A stretch of 64,000 bases of DNA from Desulfobulbaceae bacterium (GCA_024640625.1 JAHEER010000003.1:1-64000); one strand, 5' to 3'; shown: positions 16,729 to 26,283, counted from the stretch's first letter. The notes: a model not told the origin generated them from the letters alone. A program made the numbers and translations.

Positions 16729-18435
16729 ATGGCCGACGGGCCCGATGTGCGGATGACGCTTAATTACGTAATCGATTCCAGCAAAGAGAAGTATGGGGAT
16801 CTCGGCGCCGTCGGTATGGCGATGGAGCGGCCAGTCACCTATGAGGAGTTGCACGAGCGCATCTGCGCCCTGGCCGCAGGGCTGATGGAGAAAGGATTGA
16901 GCAAGGGGGATCGGGTCGCGATTCTGGCGGAGAACTCCCATCATTGGGGAACCGCCTATCTTGCGGTTGTCCGGTGTGGCGGAGTCGGCGTGCCCATTCT
17001 TCCCGACCTGCCCGAAGCGGATGTCCACCATATTCTTGGCGAAATGAAGGTGAAAGCCATTTTCACCACCCAGCGCCAGATCGACAAGATCTATGATCTC
17101 AGAAGCGAGCGCCCGGAAATCGTCATTACCCTTGACGATTTTCAAAGCGCCAAGGGATTGCCTGCAACCGTAAAATTCTCGGACTATCTGGAAACAGCGC
17201 TGGCCGACTACCGCGAGCGAACGCACACCGGGGAAGTTGTCGAATTTCCCGAAGTCGGTGAAGATGACCTGGCCTCCATTCTCTATACCTCAGGCACGTC
17301 GGGGTTCTCCAAGGCGGTGATGTTGAGCCATCGTAATCTGACCTCCAATGCCTATGGTGCCTCGAGGCTGATGGATATCCCTGTCGGCTCGGTCTTCCTC
17401 TCCATTCTGCCGATGTCCCATACCTATGAATTCACCACCGGCTTCATTCTGCCCCTGCTGATAGGCGGCCGCATCGCCTATGCCGGGAAAACGCCGACCC
17501 CGGCCATCCTGCAGAATCTTTGTAAGCACGAGAAACCCTATGTCATTTTTGCCGTACCGCTGGTGCTCGAGAAAATCTATAAAAAGAGAGTGCTGCCCAA
17601 TATCGAGAAAAGCCGGCTGCTGAGGTTACTCTGCAAATTTCGCCGGGGGAGGAGGCTCGTGCATAAAAAAGCGGGTGCCAAACTGACCGAGTTTTTCGGT
17701 GGCAACCTGGCCATGATGGGAATCGGCGGAGCTTCTTTGAACCCGGAGGTGGAGCAGTTCCTGGTGGAAGCCGAGTTTCCCTATCTGGTCGGTTACGGGC
17801 AGACGGAAACGGCGCCGCTCATTGCCGGGGGCCCCTTCGGGGACACTTCGATCGCCATCGGCTCGACCGGCAAGCCGCTGCCGGGAGTGGAGGTCAAAAT
17901 TGAAGATATCGATACGGAAAGCGGGATAGGGGAGATCCATGCCCGGGGTCCCAATGTCATGCTCGGCTATTACAACGACGAGGAGACCACTGCCGCTACC
18001 ATCGGCCCGGAAGGCTGGCTGGCGACCGGCGACCTGGGGCTGCTGGACGAGCAGGGCAACCTCCATATCAAGGGCAGATGCAAGAACATCATCGTCATGG
18101 CCAGTGGTGAAAATATCTATCCGGAGGCCATCGAGCACAAGATAAATGCCTATCCCTGGGTGGTGGAATCGCTGGTGGTCGAGGACAACGGTAAACTCAA
18201 CGCCTGGGTTTACCCGGACTACGAATATATCGATGAACTCACCGCCGGTCAGATGAGAACCCAGCGTCGGGAGTACCTGGACGGGTTGCTCGATGATCTG
18301 CGCCGCGAGGTGAACGCCGGACTGGCCACCACGTCACGGTTGGCTGAGGTCTTCGAGCGCAGAGAACCCTTTATAAAAACGGCGACCCATAAAATTAAGC
18401 GTTACTTGTACGACAGGTATGCTAAAATAGCGTAA
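16729..18435 (+). CDS. long-chain fatty-acid--CoA ligase (AMP-dependent synthetase)
   Basis: Activates a fatty acid to acyl-CoA through an acyl-adenylate in the cytoplasm. The product (about 568 residues) has the P-loop-like 'LYTSGTSGFSKAVMLSHRNL', 'ILPMSHTYEF', the A5 motif 'GYGQTETAP', 'GWLATGDLGLLDEQGN' (A7) and 'KNIIVMASGENIYPEAIE' (A8/A10 region), matching long-chain acyl-CoA synthetases. It is shorter than animal-type enzymes and has no signal peptide. Two ATGs compete, 16720 and 16729; the second has CGGGG about nine bases upstream. The next gene encodes a FadL-like outer-membrane transporter, so the pair probably imports and activates exogenous long-chain fatty acids or hydrophobic substrates. 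Confidence 0.92.
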   Translation: MADGPDVRMTLNYVIDSSKEKYGDLGAVGMAMERPVTYEELHERICALAAGLMEKGLSKGDRVAILAENSHHWGTAYLAVVRCGGVGVPILPDLPEADVHHILGEMKVKAIFTTQRQIDKIYDLRSERPEIVITLDDFQSAKGLPATVKFSDYLETALADYRERTHTGEVVEFPEVGEDDLASILYTSGTSGFSKAVMLSHRNLTSNAYGASRLMDIPVGSVFLSILPMSHTYEFTTGFILPLLIGGRIAYAGKTPTPAILQNLCKHEKPYVIFAVPLVLEKIYKKRVLPNIEKSRLLRLLCKFRRGRRLVHKKAGAKLTEFFGGNLAMMGIGGASLNPEVEQFLVEAEFPYLVGYGQTETAPLIAGGPFGDTSIAIGSTGKPLPGVEVKIEDIDTESGIGEIHARGPNVMLGYYNDEETTAATIGPEGWLATGDLGLLDEQGNLHIKGRCKNIIVMASGENIYPEAIEHKINAYPWVVESLVVEDNGKLNAWVYPDYEYIDELTAGQMRTQRREYLDGLLDDLRREVNAGLATTSRLAEVFERREPFIKTATHKIKRYLYDRYAKIA

Positions 18436-18516
18436 GATACCGATATCACAGTCGGTACAACATGCCGTCGCGGTCTGCAGCCGGGGCGGTAAACCAACTA
18501 GCAGAGGGAGAACCGT

Positions 18517-19740
18517 ATGAAAAAGTCGATATCACTACTGGCGCTGGCATCGATACTGGCGGCGGGCACCGCCTATGGATCAGGCTATCGCATTCCGGAG
18601 CAGTCAGCCGATTCGGTGGCCAAGGCGGGAGCTCATATCGCCTCATCCACAGGTGCTGATTCGAGTTATTACAACCCGGCAAATATGGGTTTTGCCGATG
18701 ACGCCTGGCTCACCGAAATCGATCTGACCTACATTCACTTGACGTCGATCGATTACACTGATGCCAGAACACCGGCGTTCAACGGCAGTTCCGAAAAGGA
18801 AAACTTCCTGCTTCCGACCTTCTTTGTCGTTTCACCTGATTACAACAATTTTCGGTTCGGCCTGTCCTTCACCGCGCCCTATGGCCTGGCCAAACAATGG
18901 AAGGATCCATACCCGGCCCTGTTCGCCAGGAAATTTGAATTAGAAGTATTTGATCTGAACCCCTCGGTGGCGTATAAGGTCAACGACTATTTCTCCCTGG
19001 CCGGCGGGGTGAGGATGATCGTCTCCACAGCCCAGGCGCAATTTGGCGGCACCAGGCCGGATAATGGTGTGACGTATGATGTTAATTTGGACGGTGATTA
19101 CGGCGTGGACTGGGGCTGGAATCTGGCCCTGGCCCTCAAGCCCAATGAAAACTCGAACATCTCGGCTACCTATCGGTCAAACGTCACCCTGAACCTCTCG
19201 GGTGATGTCGCTGCCAGCACAAATGCGATGGGCCCCATGAGCTTTGTCACCGGCGGCGACGCGGAGCTTCCGGCCCCGGCGGTATTCACCCTGGCAGGCG
19301 CCTATACCTGGAACGATCTCACCATTGAACTGGTATGGGATCGCACCTTCTGGTCCGAGTATGAGGAGTTGGATTTAAACTATGATGACCCAACCCTAGA
19401 GGCAATTTTGGGTCCTGCCCAACCACGGGACTGGGATGACACCGACGCCTTTCGGGTCAGTGCCGCTTACGATTTCAATGACGCCTTTACCGGCATGCTC
19501 GGTTTCGCGCTGGACTCAAACCCGGTGCCCAATGAAACCGTAGGGTTCCAGCTGCCCGATTCCGACGTCATGCTCTTCTCGATAGGCGGTCGTTATAACA
19601 TCAATGAGCGGTCTTCGTTCGGGCTGGGCGTGCTCTACGATTACAAAGACTCGAGAACGGTTAACAATCGGGAGGCTGTGGGCGAATTCGAGAATGCCGC
19701 CGCACTTCTGATCTCAGCTGGATTTAGCTACAAGTTCTAA
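18517..19740 (+). CDS. FadL/OmpP1-family outer-membrane transporter
   Basis: Outer-membrane beta-barrel for uptake of long-chain fatty acids or other hydrophobic compounds, 407 residues. A clear signal peptide ('MKKSISLLALASILAAGTAY') precedes the plug/hatch segment 'IPEQSADSVAKAGAHIASS' and the conserved 'YYNPANMGF'. The rest is a series of amphipathic strands ending in an aromatic residue ('SAGFSYKF'), as outer-membrane insertion requires. Start: ATG at 18517 with AGAGGGAG nearby. A strong terminator follows. It lies 81 bases after the acyl-CoA ligase. Confidence 0.94.
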   Translation: MKKSISLLALASILAAGTAYGSGYRIPEQSADSVAKAGAHIASSTGADSSYYNPANMGFADDAWLTEIDLTYIHLTSIDYTDARTPAFNGSSEKENFLLPTFFVVSPDYNNFRFGLSFTAPYGLAKQWKDPYPALFARKFELEVFDLNPSVAYKVNDYFSLAGGVRMIVSTAQAQFGGTRPDNGVTYDVNLDGDYGVDWGWNLALALKPNENSNISATYRSNVTLNLSGDVAASTNAMGPMSFVTGGDAELPAPAVFTLAGAYTWNDLTIELVWDRTFWSEYEELDLNYDDPTLEAILGPAQPRDWDDTDAFRVSAAYDFNDAFTGMLGFALDSNPVPNETVGFQLPDSDVMLFSIGGRYNINERSSFGLGVLYDYKDSRTVNNREAVGEFENAAALLISAGFSYKF

Positions 19741-19757
19741 ATTTTCCTTCACAGCAG

Positions 19758-19793
19758 AAAAAACCCCGAATCGTAAACGGTTCGGGGTTTTGT
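19758..19793 (+). terminator. intrinsic terminator after fadL-like gene
   Basis: AAACCCCGAA (19761-19770) pairs with TTCGGGGTTT (19781-19790), extended inside by TCG with CGG around the loop TAAA. The stem ends in a T-rich stretch on the plus strand and A-rich on the other, so it can terminate the plus-strand operon and perhaps also the opposing M50 gene. Confidence 0.9.
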
Positions 19794-19846
19794 ATTTGTA
19801 GGACATAAGGAGCTGTAACCTGGCTTTTGTGCTTGTGTCTAGATGC

Positions 19847-20476
19847 TCAGGCCAGCAGCAGGTTGTTGGCAAATCTGATCACCGGAAAGATCACCGTACC
19901 AAGCACCCCGCTAAAGGCCAGCAGCAGGATAACGATGAAGCCGTAGCGCTCGAACGAGGCGTAGGTCCGGGCCAAATCCTCGGGCAGCAGGCCGGTGAGA
20001 ATCCGGCCGCCGTCCAGCGGCGGAATCGGCAGAAAGTTGAAGATGCAGAGCACCAGGTTGATCCACACCGAGGCGACCAGCATGTTGTAGAGCGGTACCA
20101 GGATCGCGCCAAGCATTGGCGTGTAAGGAATCACCGAGGCCGTGCCGATCATCGCCTTGAGCAGCAGGGCACTGGCCACGGCCAGCAGCAGGTTGGTAAC
20201 CGGACCGGCGAGGGCCACCCAGAGCATGTCTTGTCTCGGGTTCTTGAAATAATAGGGATTGACCGGCACCGGCTTGGCCCAGCCGAACTTGATGAAGAAA
20301 AAAGCGATGGTGCCGATGGGATCGAGATGACTCAACGGGTTAAGCGTCAGCCTGCCCGCATCCCGGGCCGTCGGATCACCGAGCCGGTAAGCCACATAGC
20401 CGTGGGCGTATTCATGCAGGGTCAGGGCCAGCAGCAGGGGCGGCGCCATTATTATCAGTTGACTTACAGTATCCAT
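19847..20476 (-). CDS. site-2 protease family (M50) membrane metalloprotease
   Basis: Intramembrane zinc protease-like protein of 209 residues, S2P/M50B group. The zinc motif 'LHEYAHG' (HExxH, residues 21-25) is in the first helix region, 'NPLSHLDPIGT' follows, and the third ligand region 'FNFLPIPPLDGGRIL' (NxxPxxPLDGG) is intact. About five hydrophobic segments are present and there is no PDZ domain, so it resembles the small Rip-like members common in anaerobes. Substrates are unknown. It is transcribed toward the fadL terminator and is not obviously in an operon with the tRNA nucleotidyltransferase 137 bases upstream. Confidence 0.93.
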   Translation of the reverse strand: MDTVSQLIIMAPPLLLALTLHEYAHGYVAYRLGDPTARDAGRLTLNPLSHLDPIGTIAFFFIKFGWAKPVPVNPYYFKNPRQDMLWVALAGPVTNLLLAVASALLLKAMIGTASVIPYTPMLGAILVPLYNMLVASVWINLVLCIFNFLPIPPLDGGRILTGLLPEDLARTYASFERYGFIVILLLAFSGVLGTVIFPVIRFANNLLLA

Positions 20477-20612
20477 TAAACGTTTATTTCCGTTGTTCGT
20501 TTTCAGGTGCGCTGATTCCAGCCTTTCTCCCTCTATGTGTAATCATCCGGGCCGGTAAGTAAATGAATTTCAATTATGCCTGTATAGGTGGGGGAAGACT
20601 CGGGGAGGGAAA

Positions 20613-23291
20613 TCAGTTTTTCCGGTAGGGCGCGAACTCGCGGTTGACCAGTTCTATTTCTTCCTGTCTGGAGTCGACCTCCTCGTCCAGGCGAGCCAGC
20701 AGGAGGGTTTCCAGAATTGTCTTGAACACTGGTCCCGGACGGTAACCGAGTGCTTTCAAATCGTCGCCGTTGAGCAGCGGCTGCTGGGTGCGCATGGTGG
20801 TGACATAGAGCGACACGCATTTTTCCACTTCCTCTTTTCTGGCCATCGCCATCAGAAAAAGCAGCGCTTCGATGCTCAGCTCCTTAAGCGCCATGTAAAT
20901 CTCGCTTGCTTTCAGCTCGGTCCTGCGGTTCAGGAAGCGGGAGGTCTTGTCGGCCAGGGTCTTTTCATTGATAATGAAATTCTTCGTCCGCGGCGCGAGT
21001 TGAAACCTGTTGCAGAAATTGGTCATCACGGTCACCGGCGAGCGGCCCATAATGGTGAGCAGATACACGATCCAGGTCTCGAACTCGTCTTCGAGATAGA
21101 GCAGTTTGAACCAGGTGATCGCCTTCTGGGCCTGAATCAAACACTGGTTGAAACGCTTATCGATATTGAGGTGCGGTTTGAGATCGGGCCACAGGTACGG
21201 AAACAGGCCGAACTCCGAGAGCCGGTTGAGGGCCGGGATGGCATTTTCTTCGCCCAGCAGGATTTTCAGCTCGGTAAAGAAGCGGGGATCGTCGGCTTTA
21301 CCGAACAGATTCATCTTTACCGCGTTTCTGATCAGCCGATCGGTGTGCTTGACGATGTTGAAGTCCATCCTGGTCTCGAAACGGACGGCCCTGAAGATAC
21401 GGGTCGGGTCGTCCACGAAGCTCAAATTGTGCAGCACCTTGATGGCCCTTTGCTTCAGATCGTTCTGGCTGTTGAAGAAATCGATGAGCTTGCCGAACTG
21501 GCTGGGGTTGAGCTGGATAGCCATGGCGTTGATGGTGAAATCGCGCCGGTAGAGATCCAGCTTGATCGACGACAGCTCCACCGTGGGCAGAGCCGCCGGG
21601 TATTCGTAATACTCGAGACGGGCGGTGGCGACATCGAGCTTGAGTCCGCTTTCCAGGACCAGCGTGGCGGTGCCGAAACGTTCATGGACCCTGACCCGTC
21701 CGCGCAGCTCGGCGGCCAGATCGCGGGCAAAAGTAATGCCGTTGCCTTCGACCACGATGTCGAGGTCCATGTTAGTTTTCTTGAGCAGCAGATCCCTGAC
21801 GAAACCGCCCACCACGAATGCGCTGTAGCCCAGCTGATCGGCCACCTCGCCGACTTTCTGGAGCAGCATGATGATCTCTTTGGAGAGAGTGCTGGTCAGC
21901 AGGTGGGTGAGGTTGCGGCTGCGTTCCAGGGACGGGTACTCGGCTTCGTGCAGCAGATTTTTCGGCAGGTTGGCCGGGTCGTTTACCAGTCGGTTAAGAA
22001 GATCGGTCCGGGTGATGATGCCTTTGAGCTCCCGCTCGTGGACGATGGGGATCAGCCGCTGCCGGTGCTCGATGATGATCTCCTGGATGTCGGCCAGAGT
22101 GGCATTGAGAGACAGCACTTCCACGTCGGTGGCCATGTAGTCCTGCACCGGCTGGTCTCCGAGATCGTGGCTGATGGCCCGTTCGACCATCTGCCTGGAG
22201 ATGATGCCGAGGATGAAAGGGTCGCCGCTGCCGGATTTCGGCTCAACCCGGGGAACCACCACCATGGCGTTGATATTGTAGCGGCTCATCAGGGACTTGG
22301 CATGATGCAGGGTAGCGTTTTCCGGGGCTGTAATGGCCGGGGAGGTCATCATTTCCCGGGCAATTGCCTGGGGTCTGATGTGGCGGTGCAGGCTTCTGAT
22401 CAGCTGCTCATGCGCCTCGATGGTGCTCATTTCCGTCATCGTTGCCGAGGCCGCCGTCGAGTGCCCGCCGCCGCCGAAGTCCCGGGCGATGGCACCAACG
22501 TTGACGTCGGGGATCCTGCTTCTGGCAATCAGATAAGTCCGTCCCCCCATGGTTGCAATGGTGAACAGCACATCGAGGTTTTCCATGGTCAGAAAACGTT
22601 TGACGATCAATGAAAAATCGTCGACGTAATAGGGCAGCGACAGGGTGGCGATGACCACCGGGATGTCCTGGATGGTGATGCGGCTGGCGTTCTTGACCAG
22701 ATCGTTTAAGTGGCCGACCTGCTGGGAGGTGAGGTCATGGCTGATGAATTGCGAGATGACGTCGAGTTTGGCCCCTTTTTCCAGCAGCCAGGCGGCGGCC
22801 CGCATATCGTCTGGGGTGGTGGTCATGTGGGTGAGTGAGCCGGTATCCTCATAGATGCCGAGACTGAAAATGGTGGCTTCCTCTTCGGTAATATCTATCT
22901 CTTGTTCTTGCAGAATCTCGGCAAAGAGGGTCATGGTCGAGCCGACGTCGCGGATCACCTCGAGATCACCCACCAAATCAGCACCGCTTTTCGGGTGATG
23001 ATCGTAGAGGTGGATTGACAGGCCGGGATTGTTCAGGCATTCGGCCAGTGGACCAAGTCTGGATGAGGATCTAGTGTCGACCACGACCATTGAGGTCACG
23101 TTGGCCAGCACGACCTGCTTGGCTTTGATGAAATCATACTGGTAGAGCAGGGTGTGGGAAATGAATTCTCTCAGGGTTTTTTCCTGGGAACCGGGAAATA
23201 CCAGCAGGCCGTCGGGATAGAGCTTCTGGGCGGCGATCATGGAGGCCATACCGTCGAAATCGGCATTGATGTGGGTGGTTATGATGCGCAT
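20613..23291 (-). CDS. DHH-CBS-tRNA nucleotidyltransferase/poly(A) polymerase fusion
   Basis: A large 892-residue protein joining three units. Residues about 1-310 are a DHH/DHHA1 phosphoesterase-like part ('TTHINADFDGMASM', 'LYDHHPKSGADLV', 'GGGGHSTAASATM'). Residues about 315-430 are two CBS domains ('MSRYNINAMVVVPR', 'IITRTDLLNRLV'). From about 470 a class II CCA-adding/poly(A)-polymerase head follows ('AFVVGGFVRDLLL', 'MDLDIVVEGNGI', 'RRDFTINAMAIQL', 'DDPTRIFRAVRFE'). This architecture is known from deltaproteobacteria and Aquifex-like lineages, where such enzymes add the A of the tRNA CCA end or complete it. CBS domains suggest adenine-nucleotide sensing. All key head motifs appear intact. 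Confidence 0.93.
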   Translation of the reverse strand: MRIITTHINADFDGMASMIAAQKLYPDGLLVFPGSQEKTLREFISHTLLYQYDFIKAKQVVLANVTSMVVVDTRSSSRLGPLAECLNNPGLSIHLYDHHPKSGADLVGDLEVIRDVGSTMTLFAEILQEQEIDITEEEATIFSLGIYEDTGSLTHMTTTPDDMRAAAWLLEKGAKLDVISQFISHDLTSQQVGHLNDLVKNASRITIQDIPVVIATLSLPYYVDDFSLIVKRFLTMENLDVLFTIATMGGRTYLIARSRIPDVNVGAIARDFGGGGHSTAASATMTEMSTIEAHEQLIRSLHRHIRPQAIAREMMTSPAITAPENATLHHAKSLMSRYNINAMVVVPRVEPKSGSGDPFILGIISRQMVERAISHDLGDQPVQDYMATDVEVLSLNATLADIQEIIIEHRQRLIPIVHERELKGIITRTDLLNRLVNDPANLPKNLLHEAEYPSLERSRNLTHLLTSTLSKEIIMLLQKVGEVADQLGYSAFVVGGFVRDLLLKKTNMDLDIVVEGNGITFARDLAAELRGRVRVHERFGTATLVLESGLKLDVATARLEYYEYPAALPTVELSSIKLDLYRRDFTINAMAIQLNPSQFGKLIDFFNSQNDLKQRAIKVLHNLSFVDDPTRIFRAVRFETRMDFNIVKHTDRLIRNAVKMNLFGKADDPRFFTELKILLGEENAIPALNRLSEFGLFPYLWPDLKPHLNIDKRFNQCLIQAQKAITWFKLLYLEDEFETWIVYLLTIMGRSPVTVMTNFCNRFQLAPRTKNFIINEKTLADKTSRFLNRRTELKASEIYMALKELSIEALLFLMAMARKEEVEKCVSLYVTTMRTQQPLLNGDDLKALGYRPGPVFKTILETLLLARLDEEVDSRQEEIELVNREFAPYRKN

Positions 23292-23448
23292 TCGACCACT
23301 CTTTTGTGAGAACGCCCTGCTCTGCCACCCGGTGCGAAAAAGCCGGGTTCGGTCAGCTCTTCTGATCCCCCTTGAGACCTGGAAAGCGTATAATTTTGTT
23401 GTAATTATAGATAACTATAGCGGCTGCACCACTATATTGCAATGGCTC

Positions 23449-24363
23449 TCAGCCGCGCGGGTGAAAAGAGCGGTGGATCGATTTGAGGCGATCCTGGTCG
23501 ATGTGGGTATAGATCTGGGTAGTCGATATGTCGGCGTGTCCGAGCATCATCTGCACCGCTCGCAGGTCGGCGCCGTTGGCCAGCAGGTGGGTGGCAAAAC
23601 TGTGGCGCAGCATGTGCGGGGAGATGGGCTTGTTGATTCCAGCCGCCCCGGCATTTTCTCTTACTATCTGCCAGAAGCGGGCCCTGGTCATCGGTTTTGC
23701 CCGATTGGTGATAAAGAGGTAGGTGGATTTCCTGCCTTTAAGCAACTGCGGGCGGCTGCTCTCGAGGTAACCGGCAACCGCTTCCGCGGCGGCCCTGCCG
23801 AACGGTATCAGCCGTTCCTTGTTGCCCTTGCCGAGCACCTTGAGAAAGCCACCATCCATATTGCATCCGGCCAGCGGCAGGCTGACAAGTTCGCTGACTC
23901 GTAGGCCGGTGGAGTAGAGCAGCACAAGCATGGTATGGTTTCTTACCAGCAGTGGCGTCGGAGCCGCAGGCTGCAGCAACAGCCTGGTAACTTCTTCGCT
24001 GCTCAGTGCTTTGGGCAGGAGACGGCCACTCTTCGGCAGGTCGACCATGGCGAACGGATTGCGGTCGATATGTCCCTGCCGGTTCAAAAAAGAAAAAAAG
24101 GCGTTCAGCGCCGAAACCCTGCGGGCATTGGAGCGGTGGGAAATGGACTTGGACCTGCAGACGATCAGGAATCCGTGAATGGTCTCCAAATCGATGGCCG
24201 ATAAATCGGTGAGCTTCCGGTCTGCAACAAACTGCAGAAAAAAGCGGATATCACTCTCGTAGGCGGCCGCGGTATTGTCTGCTAATCTGCGTTCGGAAAG
24301 CAGGTGGATGAGGAAGAGTTCCAGCAGGGCGCTGAACTGTTCAGGGATAGTGGAGGGCTTTAT
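23449..24363 (-). CDS. tyrosine recombinase XerC/XerD type, start codon unresolved
   Basis: Site-specific recombinase that resolves chromosome dimers. All catalytic residues are visible: Arg in 'STGLRVSELVSLPL', Lys in 'LGKGNKERLIP', His and Arg in 'HMLRHSFATHLL', His in 'MLGHADISTTQ' and the nucleophile Tyr in 'IYTHI'. The only ATG/GTG/TTG start in frame, TTG at 24189, would remove the N-terminal core-binding domain. Yet the frame upstream encodes exactly that domain ('LLELFLIHLLSERRLADNT', 'AAAYESDIRFFLQFV'). The frame is open to a stop at 24418-24420. An ATA (24361-24363) or ATC (24346-24348) start would give the normal length of about 300. A frameshift or sequencing error is the alternative. 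Confidence 0.85.
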   Translation of the reverse strand: MKPSTIPEQFSALLELFLIHLLSERRLADNTAAAYESDIRFFLQFVADRKLTDLSAIDLETIHGFLIVCRSKSISHRSNARRVSALNAFFSFLNRQGHIDRNPFAMVDLPKSGRLLPKALSSEEVTRLLLQPAAPTPLLVRNHTMLVLLYSTGLRVSELVSLPLAGCNMDGGFLKVLGKGNKERLIPFGRAAAEAVAGYLESSRPQLLKGRKSTYLFITNRAKPMTRARFWQIVRENAGAAGINKPISPHMLRHSFATHLLANGADLRAVQMMLGHADISTTQIYTHIDQDRLKSIHRSFHPRG

Positions 24364-24389
24364 TGGTCTGGCAGGTGTAAGAGGTTGGT

Positions 24390-24418
24390 ATCCTGCCTGC
24401 GGGCGACACAGGCAGGAT
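24390..24418 (-). terminator. 10-bp hairpin between rpsU and xer
   Basis: ATCCTGCCTG (24390-24399) and CAGGCAGGAT (24409-24418) form a perfect 10-base-pair stem with a 9-base loop, 17 bases after the rpsU stop on the minus strand. No T-run follows, so it may attenuate or protect the 3' end rather than terminate fully; it lies immediately upstream of the xer coding region. Confidence 0.5.
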
Positions 24419-24435
24419 CAAGGTCTCAAAACGGA

Positions 24436-24630
24436 TCAGGCAGACCGTCTCATGCGGTTGAACTTTCTGAGCTTCCGCCGGGCTTCAGCCTGCTTGCGGC
24501 GTTTTTTGACGCTGGGCTTTTCGTAGTATTCACGACGCTTAAGCTCTCTTTTGATCCCGTCAATCTGAAGCTTTTTCTTCAACTGCCTGATGGCAAACTC
24601 GAGGTCGCCTCGAACTTCAACTTCTATCAT
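24436..24630 (-). CDS. rpsU: 30S ribosomal protein S21
   Basis: Small basic ribosomal protein, 64 residues. The typical S21 sequence is plain: 'MIEVEVRGDLEFAIRQLKKK', then 'ELKRREYYEKPSVKKRRKQ' and an Arg/Lys-rich tail. S21 helps the 30S subunit pair with the Shine-Dalgarno sequence during initiation. A good promoter lies upstream at 24700-24728 and a strong hairpin follows the stop. Confidence 0.98.
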   Translation of the reverse strand: MIEVEVRGDLEFAIRQLKKKLQIDGIKRELKRREYYEKPSVKKRRKQAEARRKLRKFNRMRRSA

Positions 24631-24699
24631 GTGAGTCTCCGTTTTAATGTTTCAACGATATGAGATCGGCCAAGCCGGTTATTATAACGACAATCTTTC

Positions 24700-24728
24700 T
24701 ATATAAAACGATAAAGTTTTGCTGTCAA
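24700..24728 (-). promoter_or_regulatory. sigma-70 promoter of rpsU
   Basis: On the minus strand TTGACA (24723-24728) is followed after exactly 17 bases by TATATA (24700-24705), about 70 bases upstream of the rpsU ATG. This is a near-consensus housekeeping promoter, fitting a ribosomal protein gene. Confidence 0.8.
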
Positions 24729-24762
24729 ATCATTTTTGATCGGAACAGGGCAGGAAGGGGGC

Positions 24763-26148
24763 TCAGGTGGGGAAGATTTTCCCGGGGTTGAGGATATTGT
24801 TCGGGTCGAACAGGGTTTTAATCCGCTTCATCAACTCCAGGGTCGCTTCATTCAATTCATAGCGCATAAAGGCCTTTTTGCTCAGACCGATGCCGTGCTC
24901 CCCGGAAAGGGTGCCGCCCAGGGCAATGGTCTGGCTGAACAGCTGCTCCTTGGCCTGTTCGGCCCGCGCCACCTCTTCTGGTATGGAGCGGTCGAGCATG
25001 ATATTTACATGGATGTTGCCGTCACCGGCGTGGCCGAAGGTGAGAATGATGAGGCCCAGTTCCCTTGATAGATGCTCGATGAATTCAACCAGCTCCGGGA
25101 TGCGCGAGCGTGGCACTGCCACGTCCTCTCCTATTTTGTTGGGACGTAGTTTGTGCACCGAAGGGGAAATGGCCCGGCGAGCCTGCCAGATCTGCTCCAC
25201 TTCTTCCTTGTTGGTCGCCTGCCTCAGACTAAACTCGGCCCGGTCGCCGATCAGCGAGCTGAATAGTGCCGCCTGCTCCTCGACCGCGCTTTTTTCTCCG
25301 TCGATTTCAACGATCAGCAGCGCTTGAGTGCTGTCCGGCGGCGGCTTGTCAAGAAAGGTGCTGACCGCGCCGATCGCGGTTTTATCCATGTATTCGAGCG
25401 TACACGGCTTTATGTTGTTGTTGAGTATTTCCGACACCATTTCGGTGGTGCGCCGCAGTGAGGTCGAGGTGAGCAGAAAGGTCTCTTTATAGGGAGGTAT
25501 GGGCAGCAGACGAACGATCAGCTTGGTGATAATGCCCAGTGTCCCCTCCGAGCCGACGAACAGGCGGGTGAGATCGTAGCCGGTGACGCTTTTTTCGGTG
25601 CGTGCTCCGGTGGTGATGATATCGCCGTTGGCCAGCACCACTTCCAGGCCCATGACGTAGTCCTTGGTAACCCCGTATTTCACCGCCGAAGGACCCCCGG
25701 CGCACTCGGCCGCGTTGCCGCCGATGGAGCAATACTTCAAACTGGCCGGATCGACCGGATAAAATAATCCCTTCTTTCTTACGGCATTTTGGAATTCCGC
25801 GGTAATAACACCCGGTTCGACAATACCTATCTGGTTGTCCGTGTCGATCTCAACGATCGCATCCAGTTTAGTCATGGGCATGACGATGCCCCCCGCCACC
25901 GGGACAACGCCGCCGGTCATACCTGTTCCCGCACCTCTGGGCACCACCGGAACACGATGGGTGGAGGCCAGCTTCATGATCTCGCTTATCTGCCCGGCGC
26001 TGTGGGGGAAGACAACCAGCTCGGGAAGGTGGGGCCGGGCCGTGCCGTCGTAGCTGTAGCAGTGCAGATCTTCGACTCTCCGGGTGAGGTTGTCGGGGCC
26101 TACGATTTCGCTAATTCTGGTAATAAGGCGAGAAGGTATTGCAGTCAT
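24763..26148 (-). CDS. FAD-linked oxidase GlcD type (glycolate/D-lactate dehydrogenase)
   Basis: Flavoprotein of 461 residues that oxidises a 2-hydroxyacid such as glycolate or D-lactate. The FAD-binding PCMH domain is seen in 'VVPRGAGTGMTGGVVPV', 'PVDPASLKYCSIGGNAAECA' and 'VGSEGTLGIITKLIVRLLP'. The C-terminal cap has the metal/substrate region 'TFGHAGDGNIHVNI' and 'SGEHGIGLSKKAFM'. Length and motifs match GlcD. The usual iron-sulfur partner GlcF is not next to it, so the electron acceptor is unknown. The gene stands alone, 135 bases from the divergent ddl gene. Confidence 0.93.
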   Translation of the reverse strand: MTAIPSRLITRISEIVGPDNLTRRVEDLHCYSYDGTARPHLPELVVFPHSAGQISEIMKLASTHRVPVVPRGAGTGMTGGVVPVAGGIVMPMTKLDAIVEIDTDNQIGIVEPGVITAEFQNAVRKKGLFYPVDPASLKYCSIGGNAAECAGGPSAVKYGVTKDYVMGLEVVLANGDIITTGARTEKSVTGYDLTRLFVGSEGTLGIITKLIVRLLPIPPYKETFLLTSTSLRRTTEMVSEILNNNIKPCTLEYMDKTAIGAVSTFLDKPPPDSTQALLIVEIDGEKSAVEEQAALFSSLIGDRAEFSLRQATNKEEVEQIWQARRAISPSVHKLRPNKIGEDVAVPRSRIPELVEFIEHLSRELGLIILTFGHAGDGNIHVNIMLDRSIPEEVARAEQAKEQLFSQTIALGGTLSGEHGIGLSKKAFMRYELNEATLELMKRIKTLFDPNNILNPGKIFPT

Positions 26149-26283
26149 CTTTTTTTCGATTTAGGGTGAGTCAGAGTCACGATTCATTCAACCTCAGGAC
26201 CATACCCGAGAACCATTCGGGTCGCCAGAGGAAAGGCTGAAGGCCACGGTAATCATCCTCAAATCTCTTGAAAAGGTGCTCCC

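Noticed and set aside
21000-22613. 537-codon plus-strand open frame opposite the tRNA nucleotidyltransferase gene
   Set aside because: It is antisense to a fully recognisable gene, and its translation is compositionally odd with no domain; a GC-bias shadow.
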